17,039 nt of DNA from Cloacibacterium caeni_C (GTDB taxonomy: Bacteria; Bacteroidota; Bacteroidia; Flavobacteriales; Weeksellaceae). A program made the translations under genes and the position numbers. Below, one piece after another: positions 7,102 to 14,641 of this stretch. The first letter of the stretch is position 1. Each line of letters starts with the position of its first letter. The stretch spans positions 1 through 17,039 of the forward strand of contig DITA01000133.1 of assembly GCA_002422665.1 (NCBI GenBank), read 5' to 3'. Below the pieces are notes generated by a model. The model had not been told where the DNA came from and searched no databases. It saw only the letters and a program-made list of their open reading frames with translations.

Positions 7102-8877
7102 TTAGTAAGAATTTTTCTCTACAAAATGCTTAGCAATTTTCTCAGTTAACGCAATTACGTTTGGCTGATTGGTATATTTTGTAAATCTTCTTAAACCAGA
7201 AAGCATCATTCTTTGCTCATCTCCATCAGCAAAAGAAACAATTCCTTCTTTAGCAGCTGCAATTACAGCTTCTACCGCTTTGTAAAGGTTCAATTGAGCC
7301 ATTGCTGCTTCTATAGAATCTGGACCGAAGTTTTTCTCAACTCTTAGAATTGCAGATTCTGCCATGTAAATTTGGTTCAAAATTTCTGAAGCATTGATTA
7401 ACAAGTGTTGTTGCTTCTCAATTTCCATCATGTATTTCTGAAGAGCAGCACCAGAAACCATTAAGAATACTTTCTTAAGATTAGCGATGATTGCTTTTTC
7501 TTCTGACATAAATTCTGAATAATCAGGCGTTTCAAAAGAAGGAATACCCATTAATTCTTTACCCACTGCCATTGCAGGAGACATTAAATCGATTTCGCCT
7601 TTGAAAGCTCTCTTCACCAACATTCCTACAGAAAGAAGTCTGTTGATTTCGTTAGTACCTTCATAAATTCTAGAAATTCTAGCATCTCTCCATGCTGCTT
7701 CCATTGGTGTATCTTCTGAGAATCCCATTCCACCGAAGATTTGAATTCCTTCATCTGCTGCTTTTTGAGCGATGTCTGAAACATAAACTTTTAGGATAGA
7801 ACATTCTACCGCGAATTCTTCCACACCTTTTAATTCTGCTTCTTGGTGAGACATTCCACCTGCAACTAAAGCATCAATTTTATCTTGAATATCTTGAGCC
7901 GCTCTGTAAGAACCAGCTTCTGAAACGAAAGTAGCAGTAGCCATTTCCGCTAATTTTTTTCTAATGGCTCCGAAAGTAGAAATTGGAGTATTGAACTGTT
8001 TTCTTTCGTTGGCATAGTTTACAGAAAGGTTGAAAATTCTTCTCTGTGCATCTAAACAAGCAGCAGCCAATTTAATTCTACCTACGTTTAATGCATTTAA
8101 AGCGATTTTGAAACCATTGTTTCTTTCACCAAGAAGACATTCTACAGGAACTTTCATATCATTGAAGAAAACCTGACGAGTAGAAGAAGCTCTAATTCCT
8201 AGTTTATGCTCTTCTTCGCCGAAAGTAAGGCTTTCAGGATTTTCTAGTTCGCTTCTGTTTACTACGAAACCAGTAATATTTTTATCATCATCAATTTTAG
8301 CAAAGAATGTGAATGTATCTGCGAAACCAGCGTTAGAAATCCACATTTTTTGTCCGTTAATGATATAATGTTTACCATCTTCAGACAATTTAGCTCTTGT
8401 TTTTCCAGAGTTTGCATCAGAACCAGCATCTGGCTCAGTTAAACAGTATGCTCCGAATTTAGTTCCAGCTGCTAAATCTGGTAAATATTTTTGCTTTTGA
8501 GCTTCGGTTCCGTATAATAGGATAGGAAGCGTACCAATTCCAGTGTGTGCTCCATAAGCGGTTGCCAATGAACCAGTTGCGCCAGAAATGTAATCACAAG
8601 CAATCATAGTAGATACAAAACCAAGACCAAGACCTCCGTAATTTTCAGGAACTGCGATTCCTAAGAATCCCATTTCACCGATTTGTTTCATACACTCTTC
8701 AGTGAATGCGTAGTCTTTTTTCTCAAATCTTTCTTTGTTAGGAACTACAACTTTGTCAATAAATTCTCTTGCAGAGTCGCGAAGCATTTTTTGTTCCTCA
8801 GAAAAATCTTCCATGGTGAAGATATTCTTAGCTTCTATTTCTTTTATTAGGAATTCTCCTCCTTTTAATGTGCTCAT
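7102..8877 (-). CDS. fadE: Acyl-CoA dehydrogenase with C-terminal extension (FadE-like)
   Basis: FAD-dependent acyl-CoA dehydrogenase, first step of beta-oxidation. The 591-residue length exceeds the 380-residue core: residues about 25-420 hold the N-terminal helical, middle beta (CLTEPDAGSDANSGKTRA, KMWISNAGFAD) and C-terminal helical domains (ERKQFNTPI, GIQIFGGMGFSEDTPMEAAWRDARISRIYEGTNEI), with Glu406 in YEGTNE as the likely catalytic base. Residues 421-591 are an extra helical domain as in VLCAD/ACAD9 and Bacillus FadE. The N-terminal KGGEFLI is usual in flavobacterial homologues, which supports the ATG at 8877. It is the last gene of the marR-fadN-fadA-fadE unit; the 121 bp before it hold an inverted heptamer-repeat element. 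The symbol rests on synteny with Bacillus fadNAE. Confidence 0.92.
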   Translation of the reverse strand: MSTLKGGEFLIKEIEAKNIFTMEDFSEEQKMLRDSAREFIDKVVVPNKERFEKKDYAFTEECMKQIGEMGFLGIAVPENYGGLGLGFVSTMIACDYISGATGSLATAYGAHTGIGTLPILLYGTEAQKQKYLPDLAAGTKFGAYCLTEPDAGSDANSGKTRAKLSEDGKHYIINGQKMWISNAGFADTFTFFAKIDDDKNITGFVVNRSELENPESLTFGEEEHKLGIRASSTRQVFFNDMKVPVECLLGERNNGFKIALNALNVGRIKLAAACLDAQRRIFNLSVNYANERKQFNTPISTFGAIRKKLAEMATATFVSEAGSYRAAQDIQDKIDALVAGGMSHQEAELKGVEEFAVECSILKVYVSDIAQKAADEGIQIFGGMGFSEDTPMEAAWRDARISRIYEGTNEINRLLSVGMLVKRAFKGEIDLMSPAMAVGKELMGIPSFETPDYSEFMSEEKAIIANLKKVFLMVSGAALQKYMMEIEKQQHLLINASEILNQIYMAESAILRVEKNFGPDSIEAAMAQLNLYKAVEAVIAAAKEGIVSFADGDEQRMMLSGLRRFTKYTNQPNVIALTEKIAKHFVEKNSY

Positions 8878-8896
8878 ATTATTATTTTTTTATTCT

Positions 8897-8999
8897 GTAT
8901 AGTGTAAAATGTATAAAGTACAAAGTACATTTGGTTAATTTATTTTTTTTGAAATTTTAAAAGATACATTGTACATCGTACATTGTACTTTCTACGATT
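8897..8999. repeat. Inverted pair of GTANANN heptamer arrays without an ORF
   Basis: The left arm (8897-8931) is five tandem 7-bp units, each starting GTA (last two GTACAAA and GTACATT). The right arm (8965-8999), read on the minus strand, is five more units in the same phase (GTACAAT, GTACGAT and GTACAAT among them). The arms are inverted around a 33-bp AT-rich centre (8932-8964); 8915-8928 and 8978-8991 match as inverted repeats at 13 of 14 positions, so a long hairpin can form. The element fills nearly all the gap between fadA, whose stop codon it touches, and fadE. It has the same design as the ORF-bearing element at 10181-10615. Confidence 0.75.
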
Positions 9000-10177
9000 T
9001 AAAGAAGTTCAATTACAGAAGCTGCGCCTTGTCCTGTTCCTACACACATAGAAACCATTCCGTATTTCACGCCTCTTAATTTCATTTCGTCAAGAAGTTG
9101 AACGGTTAATTTAGTTCCTGTACAACCTAGAGGGTGACCAAGAGCAATTGCTCCACCATTTACATTTAAAATTTCTGGATTTAAATCCAATTCTTTTTTA
9201 ATCGCAACTGACTGAGAAGCAAATGCTTCGTTCAATTCAATTAAACCAATATCTTGAAGAGAAAGCCCAGCTTGTTTTAACGCTTTTGGAATGGCGTAAA
9301 TTGGTCCAACTCCCATAATTCTTGGCTCTAAACCAACAGCTGCATAAGAAACTAATCTTGCAATTGGCTCAAGGTTTAATTCTTTTACCATTTCTTCTGA
9401 CATTACTACTACGAAAGCAGCACCATCAGACATTTGAGAGGAGTTTCCTGCGGTAACAGAACCTCCAGCTGCAAAAACTGGTCTTAATTTTGCCAAACCT
9501 TCAACAGAAGTGTCTGCTCTAGGACCTTCGTCTACAGAGAAATCAAATTTTTTGGTTTGAACTTTTTGGTTTTCATCTAAGAAATTATATTCTACAGGAA
9601 TTGGAACGATTTGTTTTGCAAATTTTCCTTCAGCAATAGCTTTCAAAGCTTTTTGATGAGATTCAAAAGCAAATTGGTCTTGTTCTTCTCTTGTAATTTT
9701 ATATTGCTTAGCAACTTCTTCTGCAGTATAACCCATTCCCCAATAATAATCTGGGTTAGATTTTGCGTAATGACTTTCAGGAACTGGTTTATAACCGCCC
9801 ATTGGAATGAAAGACATACTTTCTGCACCTCCTGCAATAATACAATCTGCCATTCCTGCTTGAATTTTAGCAGAAGCAATCGCAATCGCTTCAGAACCCG
9901 ATGCACAATATCTGTTTACGGTAACTCCAGGAACTTTATCGGTATTTAATCCCATTAAAGAAATGAGACGAGCTACGTTTAAGCCTTGTTCTGCTTCTGG
10001 CATTGCGTTACCAACGATTAAATCATCGATTCTATCTTTATCTAACTGAGGCAAATCTGCCATCAATTTTTCTATCACTTTTGCAGCCATTACATCTGGT
10101 CTGGTAAATCTTAAACTTCCTTTCGGAGCTTTACCTACCGCTGTTCTGTAACCTGCTACTATATATGCTTGTTTCAT
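8999..10177 (-). CDS. fadA: Acetyl-CoA C-acyltransferase (3-ketoacyl-CoA thiolase, FadA)
   Basis: Thiolase that cleaves 3-ketoacyl-CoA with CoA in the last step of beta-oxidation. The 392-residue protein has all three catalytic elements: nucleophile Cys91 in VNRYC91ASGSEAI, His348 in GGAIALGH348PLGCTGT, and Cys378 in MC378VGTGQGAA. The NEAFASQ motif is also present. The YKITREEQDQFAFESHQKA stretch fits the degradative rather than the biosynthetic thiolases. ATG at 10177. Upstream lie the inverted TTAGANN cassette with the four-helix-bundle gene and then fadN; downstream its stop codon touches another heptamer-array element. It is likely co-transcribed with fadN and fadE. Confidence 0.94.
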   Translation of the reverse strand: MKQAYIVAGYRTAVGKAPKGSLRFTRPDVMAAKVIEKLMADLPQLDKDRIDDLIVGNAMPEAEQGLNVARLISLMGLNTDKVPGVTVNRYCASGSEAIAIASAKIQAGMADCIIAGGAESMSFIPMGGYKPVPESHYAKSNPDYYWGMGYTAEEVAKQYKITREEQDQFAFESHQKALKAIAEGKFAKQIVPIPVEYNFLDENQKVQTKKFDFSVDEGPRADTSVEGLAKLRPVFAAGGSVTAGNSSQMSDGAAFVVVMSEEMVKELNLEPIARLVSYAAVGLEPRIMGVGPIYAIPKALKQAGLSLQDIGLIELNEAFASQSVAIKKELDLNPEILNVNGGAIALGHPLGCTGTKLTVQLLDEMKLRGVKYGMVSMCVGTGQGAASVIELL

Positions 10178-10180
10178 AAT

Positions 10181-10215
10181 TTAGATTTTAGAAATTAGAG
10201 GTTAGAAGTTAGAAA
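10181..10215. repeat. Left arm: five TTAGANN heptamers
   Basis: Five consecutive 7-bp units on the plus strand, each exactly TTAGA plus two variable bases (TT, AA, GG, AG, AA). The array begins 3 bp from the fadA start codon. The part at 10195-10213 matches the right arm inverted at 17 of 19 positions. Confidence 0.85.
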
Positions 10216-10220
10216 AACAA

Positions 10221-10583
10221 CTAACCGTTTTTTAATTTTGTTTTAAAAGAATAAATCATCTTCTGTATTTCAGAAAGTTCGTTTAATAGGGCAGAAATTT
10301 CTTTTTCTGTTTTAAAATTTAATTCAAACAATAGAATTAATTGAGTCTCTAATTCATATGCAGAACCTGAAGCAATTCCTAAAAATTGAATAAATTCATT
10401 AACATTATTTCTGCCAGCTCCTTCAGCGATATTAGAAGGAATAGATACTGCACATCTTCTGATTTGACTTATCAAACCAAATTTTTCTTCAGAAGGTAAA
10501 TCTTGAGTAATGAGATAAATTTCTTTAACTAGACTCATAGATCTTTTCCAAATTTGTAAATCTTGTAAACGATGTGCTTTCAT
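10221..10583 (-). CDS. Four-helix-bundle protein, 23S rRNA intervening-sequence (IVP/S23) family
   Basis: A 120-residue protein of the four-helix-bundle family first seen as ORFs within intervening sequences of 23S rRNA genes. Family marks are LQIWKRSMSLVKEIYLIT (residues 9-26), FGLISQIRRCAVSIPSNIAEGAGR (35-58) and EFIQFLGIASGSAYELETQL (63-82). The molecular role is unknown; homologues are small helical bundles that may form pentamers and may bind nucleic acid. The ATG is the last three bases of a TTAGATG heptamer in the flanking array, so the repeat supplies the start codon. It stands inside the fad operon on the same strand, without a link to fatty-acid oxidation, and looks like cargo of the repeat-bounded unit. 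Confidence 0.88.
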   Translation of the reverse strand: MKAHRLQDLQIWKRSMSLVKEIYLITQDLPSEEKFGLISQIRRCAVSIPSNIAEGAGRNNVNEFIQFLGIASGSAYELETQLILLFELNFKTEKEISALLNELSEIQKMIYSFKTKLKNG

Positions 10584-10615
10584 CTAAATTCTAATATCTA
10601 AATTCTAACCTCTAG
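10581..10615. repeat. Right arm: five TTAGANN heptamers, inverted
   Basis: Five consecutive 7-bp units in inverted orientation (NNTCTAA on the plus strand; the last unit is CCTCTAG). It includes the start codon of the four-helix-bundle gene (10581-10583) and the stop codon of fadN (10612-10614). Confidence 0.85.
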
Positions 10616-13005
10616 TTACGAAGCGGTTTACCTTTTTGTAACATGAACTGAATTCTCTCTAGTGTTTTTCTTTCACCGCATAACTGTAAGAAAGCTTCTC
10701 TTTCAAGATTCAATAAATATTGTTCTGTAACTACAGTTGGCTCAGAAAGATTACCACCTACCATTACATACGCCAATTTATCTGCAATTTTCTTATCGTG
10801 TTCAGAGATGTAATTTCCTGTTAACATTTGGTCAGTTCCTACATAGAACATACCTAATGCACCTTGACCTAAAACTTTCACTTTTTGCTGAATTGGTTGA
10901 GTATAACCTTGTTCTGCCATTAATTTAGCTACTTTCTTCGCTTCAGCAATTTGACGGTTTTTGTTGACTACCACGATGTCTTTATGATTTTGAAGAATAC
11001 CCATATCATAAGCTTCGTGAGCAGAAGTTGCCACTTTACCCATTGCGATATTCATGAAAGCTTCACGCATTCTGTTGTTTTTAACGTCATCAGCAGCGAA
11101 TTCTTTAGAAGTTCTCAACGCGAATTCTTTAGTACCACCACCACCAGGAATTACACCAACTCCAGTTTCTACTAAACCGATGTAAGTTTCTGCAGCAGCA
11201 ACTACTTTATCAGCATGCATGGTCATTTCGCAACCACCACCCAAAGTTAATCCGTGAGGAGCAACTACAACAGGAACAGAAGAGTAGCGAACTCTCATCA
11301 TCGATTTTTGGAAGTAAGCAATTGCCATGTTCAGATCATCCCAATCTTGTTCGATTGCCATCATCAAAATCATCGCTAAGTTAGCTCCAACAGAGAAATT
11401 AGCACCTTGATTTCCGATTACTAAACCGTCGTATTCTTTTTCTGCTAAGTCGATCGCTCTATTTAAACCATCTAGTACTTCACCACCTAGAGAATTCATT
11501 TTTGAACGAATTTCAAAGTTGATGATTCCGTCTCCTAAATCTTGGATTGCAGAACCAGAATTGCTCCACAATGTTTTATTTTTTCTAATGTTATCAAGAA
11601 TAATGAAAGCTTCTTGACCAGGAATATTGTTGTAATTTCCAGAATTTTTGTCGAAGAAAATGCTTTGACCTTCTTCATTTACTTTGTAGAAAGATTCTAC
11701 TGATTTCACCCATTCTGAAACAGTGAAACCTGCTTCTGTAGCCAATTCAATACCTTTTTGAATACCTACAGCATCCCAAATTTCGAAAGGACCGTTTTCC
11801 CAACCGAAACCAGCTTTCATCGCATCATCTACTTTGTAAAGCTCGTCTGAAATTTCAGGGATTTTGTGAGAAACATAAGCGAAAAGTGCTCCTAAAGATT
11901 TTCTGTACAATTCGCCTGCCTTGTCTTTTCCACCAATTAAAACTTTGAATCTGTCAATTGGTTTGTCGATATTTTTAGTGAGTTCAAGCGTTGCAAAATT
12001 TGCTTTTCCTTGATTTTCGTATTGATAAGAATCTAAATTAAGACCGTGAATTTCTGATTTTCCATCAGCATTTTTCACTTTTTTGTAGAAACCTTGTTCC
12101 GTTTTAGAACCTAACCATTTGTTTTCCATCATCATATTGATGTAATCTGGAAGAACAAAAGTTCCTTTGAACTGTTCATCTTCTACACCAGAAGCGTGAA
12201 CTCCGTTTGCCACGTGAACCAAAGTATCTAAGCCTACTACATCCGCAGTTCTGAAAGTTGCAGATTTCGGACGTCCAATTACAGGGCCAGTTAATTTATC
12301 AACTTCTGTAACATTTAAACCAATAGATTTCACGTTATGAAGTAAATTCATCATCGAGAAAACTCCAATTCTGTTCGCGATGAACGCAGGAGTATCTTTT
12401 GCTAAAACGGTAGTTTTTCCTAAGAATTTAGCGCCATATTCCATGTAGAATTTCACGATTTCAGCATCGGTATCATTGGTAGGAATAATTTCTAAAAGCG
12501 GTAAATATCTTACCGGATTGAAGAAGTGTGTTCCTGCAAAATATTTTTTGAAATCATCACTTCTGCCTTCTACCAACATATTAATAGGAATACCAGAAGT
12601 ATTAGAAGACACCAAAGTTCCAGGTTTACGGAATTGTTCGATTTTTTCGTAAACAGATTTTTTAATGTCTAATCTTTCTACTACCACCTCGATAATCCAA
12701 TCTGTATTTTTGATTTTTTGCAAATCGTCATCAAAATTTCCTACAGAGATTCTTTCTGCAAACTCTTTTTTATAAAGTAGAGCAGGGCTGGCTTTTACTA
12801 ATTTAGCCAAACTTTCTGTAGCAATTCTGTTTCGTACTGCTTTGTCTTCTTTGGTAAGACCTTTTCTCTGTTCAGCTTCTGTTAATTCAAACGGAACAAT
12901 ATCAAGAAGGAGAACTTCTACGCCAATGTTTGCAAAGTGCGCAGCAATTCCGCTTCCCATAATTCCTGAACCAAGAACTGTAACGTGTTTAATTCGTCTT
13001 TTCAT
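10612..13005 (-). CDS. fadN: 3-hydroxyacyl-CoA dehydrogenase / enoyl-CoA hydratase bifunctional protein (FadN-like)
   Basis: Carries out the hydration and NAD-dependent oxidation steps of beta-oxidation. Its 797 residues have the dehydrogenase first and the hydratase last, the reverse of E. coli FadB/FadJ. The N-terminal Rossmann domain has L11-G-S-G-I-M-G-S-G (NAD binding) and GTH160FFNPVRYLPLLE172 (catalytic His and Glu). The dehydrogenase C-terminal domain follows with KDTPAFIANRIG and a second repeat near FGWENGPFEIWD. The hydratase domain (about 490-690) has GANFSVGANL, HGLTLGGGCE593 and ETGVGVIPGGGG with Glu613; the two glutamates match the enoyl-CoA hydratase acid/base pair. ATG at 13005 is 13 bp after the marR stop, so the two are co-transcribed. 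Its stop codon lies within a TTAGANN array. Confidence 0.93.
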   Translation of the reverse strand: MKRRIKHVTVLGSGIMGSGIAAHFANIGVEVLLLDIVPFELTEAEQRKGLTKEDKAVRNRIATESLAKLVKASPALLYKKEFAERISVGNFDDDLQKIKNTDWIIEVVVERLDIKKSVYEKIEQFRKPGTLVSSNTSGIPINMLVEGRSDDFKKYFAGTHFFNPVRYLPLLEIIPTNDTDAEIVKFYMEYGAKFLGKTTVLAKDTPAFIANRIGVFSMMNLLHNVKSIGLNVTEVDKLTGPVIGRPKSATFRTADVVGLDTLVHVANGVHASGVEDEQFKGTFVLPDYINMMMENKWLGSKTEQGFYKKVKNADGKSEIHGLNLDSYQYENQGKANFATLELTKNIDKPIDRFKVLIGGKDKAGELYRKSLGALFAYVSHKIPEISDELYKVDDAMKAGFGWENGPFEIWDAVGIQKGIELATEAGFTVSEWVKSVESFYKVNEEGQSIFFDKNSGNYNNIPGQEAFIILDNIRKNKTLWSNSGSAIQDLGDGIINFEIRSKMNSLGGEVLDGLNRAIDLAEKEYDGLVIGNQGANFSVGANLAMILMMAIEQDWDDLNMAIAYFQKSMMRVRYSSVPVVVAPHGLTLGGGCEMTMHADKVVAAAETYIGLVETGVGVIPGGGGTKEFALRTSKEFAADDVKNNRMREAFMNIAMGKVATSAHEAYDMGILQNHKDIVVVNKNRQIAEAKKVAKLMAEQGYTQPIQQKVKVLGQGALGMFYVGTDQMLTGNYISEHDKKIADKLAYVMVGGNLSEPTVVTEQYLLNLEREAFLQLCGERKTLERIQFMLQKGKPLRN

Positions 13006-13018
13006 TATAAATATAGGT

Positions 13019-13471
13019 TTATTTTTTATTGTTCATATCATTAGCAATTTTCAAAATGTCTCCCATGACTTCTTTGAAAACAGCGAATTTCTCTGGGTCT
13101 ATTTTTTCTACCACTTTTTTATTAAATCCTACAACTACCTCTTTTGAAAGGTTTCTAGATTTAAGCCCTTTGTCTGTCAGTTTAATAATTACTTCTCTTT
13201 TATCAGAAGTTGTTTTTTCTTTGTAGATATAACCATTATCTTCTAAAAGCTTAATTATTCTCGTCAAAGAAGTGGGCTCAATAGCCATTTTAGGACCAAG
13301 ATTAGTACTTCTTGTTCCTTCTTTTGGATCGATTTTAAGTAGTGTTAAAGCTTGTACAGCCGTAGAATTATGCATAGAAGCTTGTTCGGAGTACATTTTA
13401 CTCACTGCCAACCAAACTGATTTAAGCATTAAGTCTACATTTTCTACTTTTTCTTTAGTCTTAGTTTCCAT
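13019..13471 (-). CDS. MarR-family transcriptional regulator of the fad operon
   Basis: A 150-residue winged-helix regulator. The recognition helix region is EPTSLTRIIKLLEDNGYI (residues 65-82) and the wing has TTSDKREVIIKLTDKG (87-102) with the D-K-R signature of MarR proteins; the flanking helices would form the dimer interface. It is the first gene of the beta-oxidation operon, 13 bp before fadN, behind two palindromes that bracket its -7 element. From this I infer an autorepressor of marR-fadN-fadA-fadE that is released by a fatty acid, acyl-CoA or similar ligand. The ligand is not visible from the sequence. Confidence 0.88.
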   Translation of the reverse strand: METKTKEKVENVDLMLKSVWLAVSKMYSEQASMHNSTAVQALTLLKIDPKEGTRSTNLGPKMAIEPTSLTRIIKLLEDNGYIYKEKTTSDKREVIIKLTDKGLKSRNLSKEVVVGFNKKVVEKIDPEKFAVFKEVMGDILKIANDMNNKK

Positions 13472-13483
13472 TTTTAAAAAATG

Positions 13484-13498
13484 TTATGCGTGCATAGC
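13484..13498. promoter_or_regulatory. MarR operator candidate, proximal copy
   Basis: TATGC-GT-GCATA palindrome (core 13485-13496), 13 bp upstream of the marR start codon and downstream of the -7 element, at the expected transcription start. The 13-bp core TATGCGTGCATAG is identical to the distal copy; centres are 31 bp apart, about three helical turns. Confidence 0.72.
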
Positions 13499-13505
13499 AA
13501 ATATA
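13498..13505 (-). promoter_or_regulatory. -7 element of the marR-fadNAE promoter
   Basis: TATATTTG on the minus strand, a perfect match to the Bacteroidota -7 consensus TAnnTTTG, between the two operator palindromes and 27 bp from the marR ATG. A -33 TTG at the usual distance is not seen; the distal operator occupies that place. Confidence 0.6.
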
Positions 13506-13506
13506 A

Positions 13507-13536
13507 AAAAAATACTATGCGTGCATAGTATTTTTT
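13507..13536. promoter_or_regulatory. MarR operator candidate, distal copy
   Basis: Long palindrome with 14-bp arms around a GT centre at 13521-13522; core AATACTATGC-GT-GCATAGTATT (13511-13532). It shares the 13-bp core with the proximal copy and covers the -33 region, so a bound dimer would block RNA polymerase. Confidence 0.75.
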
Positions 13537-13636
13537 ATTACAAACAGATAACTTATTGATTATGTGATAATTATTTATTATGTAAAGAATAAGAGAAAGA
13601 ATTTGAAAATGAGAAATTTCAAACGAAAAACGCTGA

Positions 13637-14560
13637 TTATAAGCAATTTCTAATTGATATCAGTATTTCGTCAATAGATTGACAAGAAAACCTATTATTT
13701 TGGTAAAAAATCTCCCAAAATGCACCCTGAAATTCTATTTTAAAACCAGAAAGGTCTCTTTTAAAGTTTTTTTGCAAAGCAGAGTACAACATTTCTTTTT
13801 CTAAAAATGGAGCTATAATTTCAGGTGAAACAAAGTCTTCATTGATAGTAAAAAGTCGAGGATTAGTCAATAAATTATTCTTCAAAAGAATGTCTTCCGC
13901 CAAACCTTCTTGGAGATTTTGGTCATTAATAAACCAAATTTTATCAGCAAATTCTTTAGCCAATCGCCAATCATGAGATGAAAAAAGAATGATTTTATTG
14001 TGGTTTTTAGCCAAATCTCTCAACAATTTTAAAATGATAATTTTATTTTCTTCGTCTAAATGAGTTGTAGGTTCATCTAAAATAATCATAGGAGAATTCT
14101 GTGCTAAAGCTCTTCCTATAAATGCTTTTTGAAGATTTCCGTCTGATAATTTTTGAAGTTGAACATTTCTGTATTCTTCTAGTTTTAGTTGAGAAATAAT
14201 ATTGTTTACATCTTCCAAATCTTCTTTTTCGAGTTGATAATAATAAGGAAGATGGATAAACTTGCCAAGTGAAATTAAATCTTCTGTGGTGTAATTTGCG
14301 GGAATTTGAGATTTTGCAAAAACCACTGCTATTTGTTCTGCAATTTCTTTATCTGTAAGTTTCTCAATATTTTTTTGATGTATCAAAATCTCACCATTTA
14401 ATGTGGAAATTTGATGAAGAATACTTTTAATCAGTGTGGTTTTACCAACGCCGTTATTACCAATCAGCAAACAAACATCACCGTAATCCAATGACGCATT
14501 AACCTCTGAAATAAGAGGTTTTTGGTAACCAATTGTTGTATTTTTTATTTGTAAAAACAT
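13637..14560 (-). CDS. ABC transporter ATP-binding protein, FecE/BtuD-like (iron-siderophore or cobalamin type)
   Basis: The ATPase subunit of an importer; its partner permease is the FecCD-type gene at 15115-16086. From the ATG at 14560 it has 307 residues. Motifs: Walker A G34-N-N-G-V-G-K40-T-T, Q-loop Gln85, signature L138-S-D-G-N (degenerate from LSGGQ), Walker B MIILDE163P, D-loop and switch His196 in FSSHDW. The ABC core ends near residue 225; the last 80 residues have no motif known to me and make it longer than the usual 255-270. The frame is open further upstream to a TTG at 14587, but those nine residues are encoded by the repeat arm, so 14560 is used. A GxxExxY cassette splits it from the permease, and no substrate-binding protein gene is present. 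Confidence 0.86.
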   Translation of the reverse strand: MFLQIKNTTIGYQKPLISEVNASLDYGDVCLLIGNNGVGKTTLIKSILHQISTLNGEILIHQKNIEKLTDKEIAEQIAVVFAKSQIPANYTTEDLISLGKFIHLPYYYQLEKEDLEDVNNIISQLKLEEYRNVQLQKLSDGNLQKAFIGRALAQNSPMIILDEPTTHLDEENKIIILKLLRDLAKNHNKIILFSSHDWRLAKEFADKIWFINDQNLQEGLAEDILLKNNLLTNPRLFTINEDFVSPEIIAPFLEKEMLYSALQKNFKRDLSGFKIEFQGAFWEIFYQNNRFSCQSIDEILISIRNCL

Positions 14561-14619
14561 TTTTTTTAACGCAAAGGCGCAATTCAATTTTTTATAAGTG
14601 TTACGTTTTTAAGGCGCAA

Positions 14620-14636
14620 GAAAATCAAAGATTTTC
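14620..14636. repeat. Arm hairpin, left
   Basis: GAAAATC-AAA-GATTTTC, a 7-bp stem and 3-nt loop at the inner end of the left cassette arm. Confidence 0.7.
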
Positions 14637-14641
14637 ATTTT

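Larger units (their letters stand above)
10181..10615. mobile_element. Putative cassette: four-helix-bundle gene between inverted heptamer arrays
   Basis: A 435-bp unit bounded by inverted arrays of five TTAGANN heptamers, with a single gene (10221-10583) filling the interior. It lies between fadN and fadA, genes that are otherwise closely packed in this kind of operon. The right array contains both the fadN stop codon and the start codon of the inner gene, so the unit fits the gene borders exactly. No transposase and no target-site duplication were found. Mobility is inferred from the inverted arms and from the similar unit at 14568-15108. Confidence 0.6.

Noticed and set aside
8840..8862. 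Shine-Dalgarno-like AAAGGAGGAG on the minus strand near the fadE start
   Set aside because: It lies inside codons 5-8 that encode the conserved KGGEF, and no start codon follows at a usable distance.
8897..8999. CRISPR-like array
   Set aside because: Units are 7 bp and tandem with no spacers; the two halves are inverted, unlike CRISPR repeats.
13602..13623. TTTGAAA/TTTCAAA hairpin after the ABC ATPase gene as a terminator
   Set aside because: The stem has a single GC pair and no T run follows on the minus strand; too weak to call.
14561..14587. TTG extension of the ABC ATPase by nine residues
   Set aside because: Those codons come from box 1 of the cassette arm; ATG 14560 fits the normal ATPase start.
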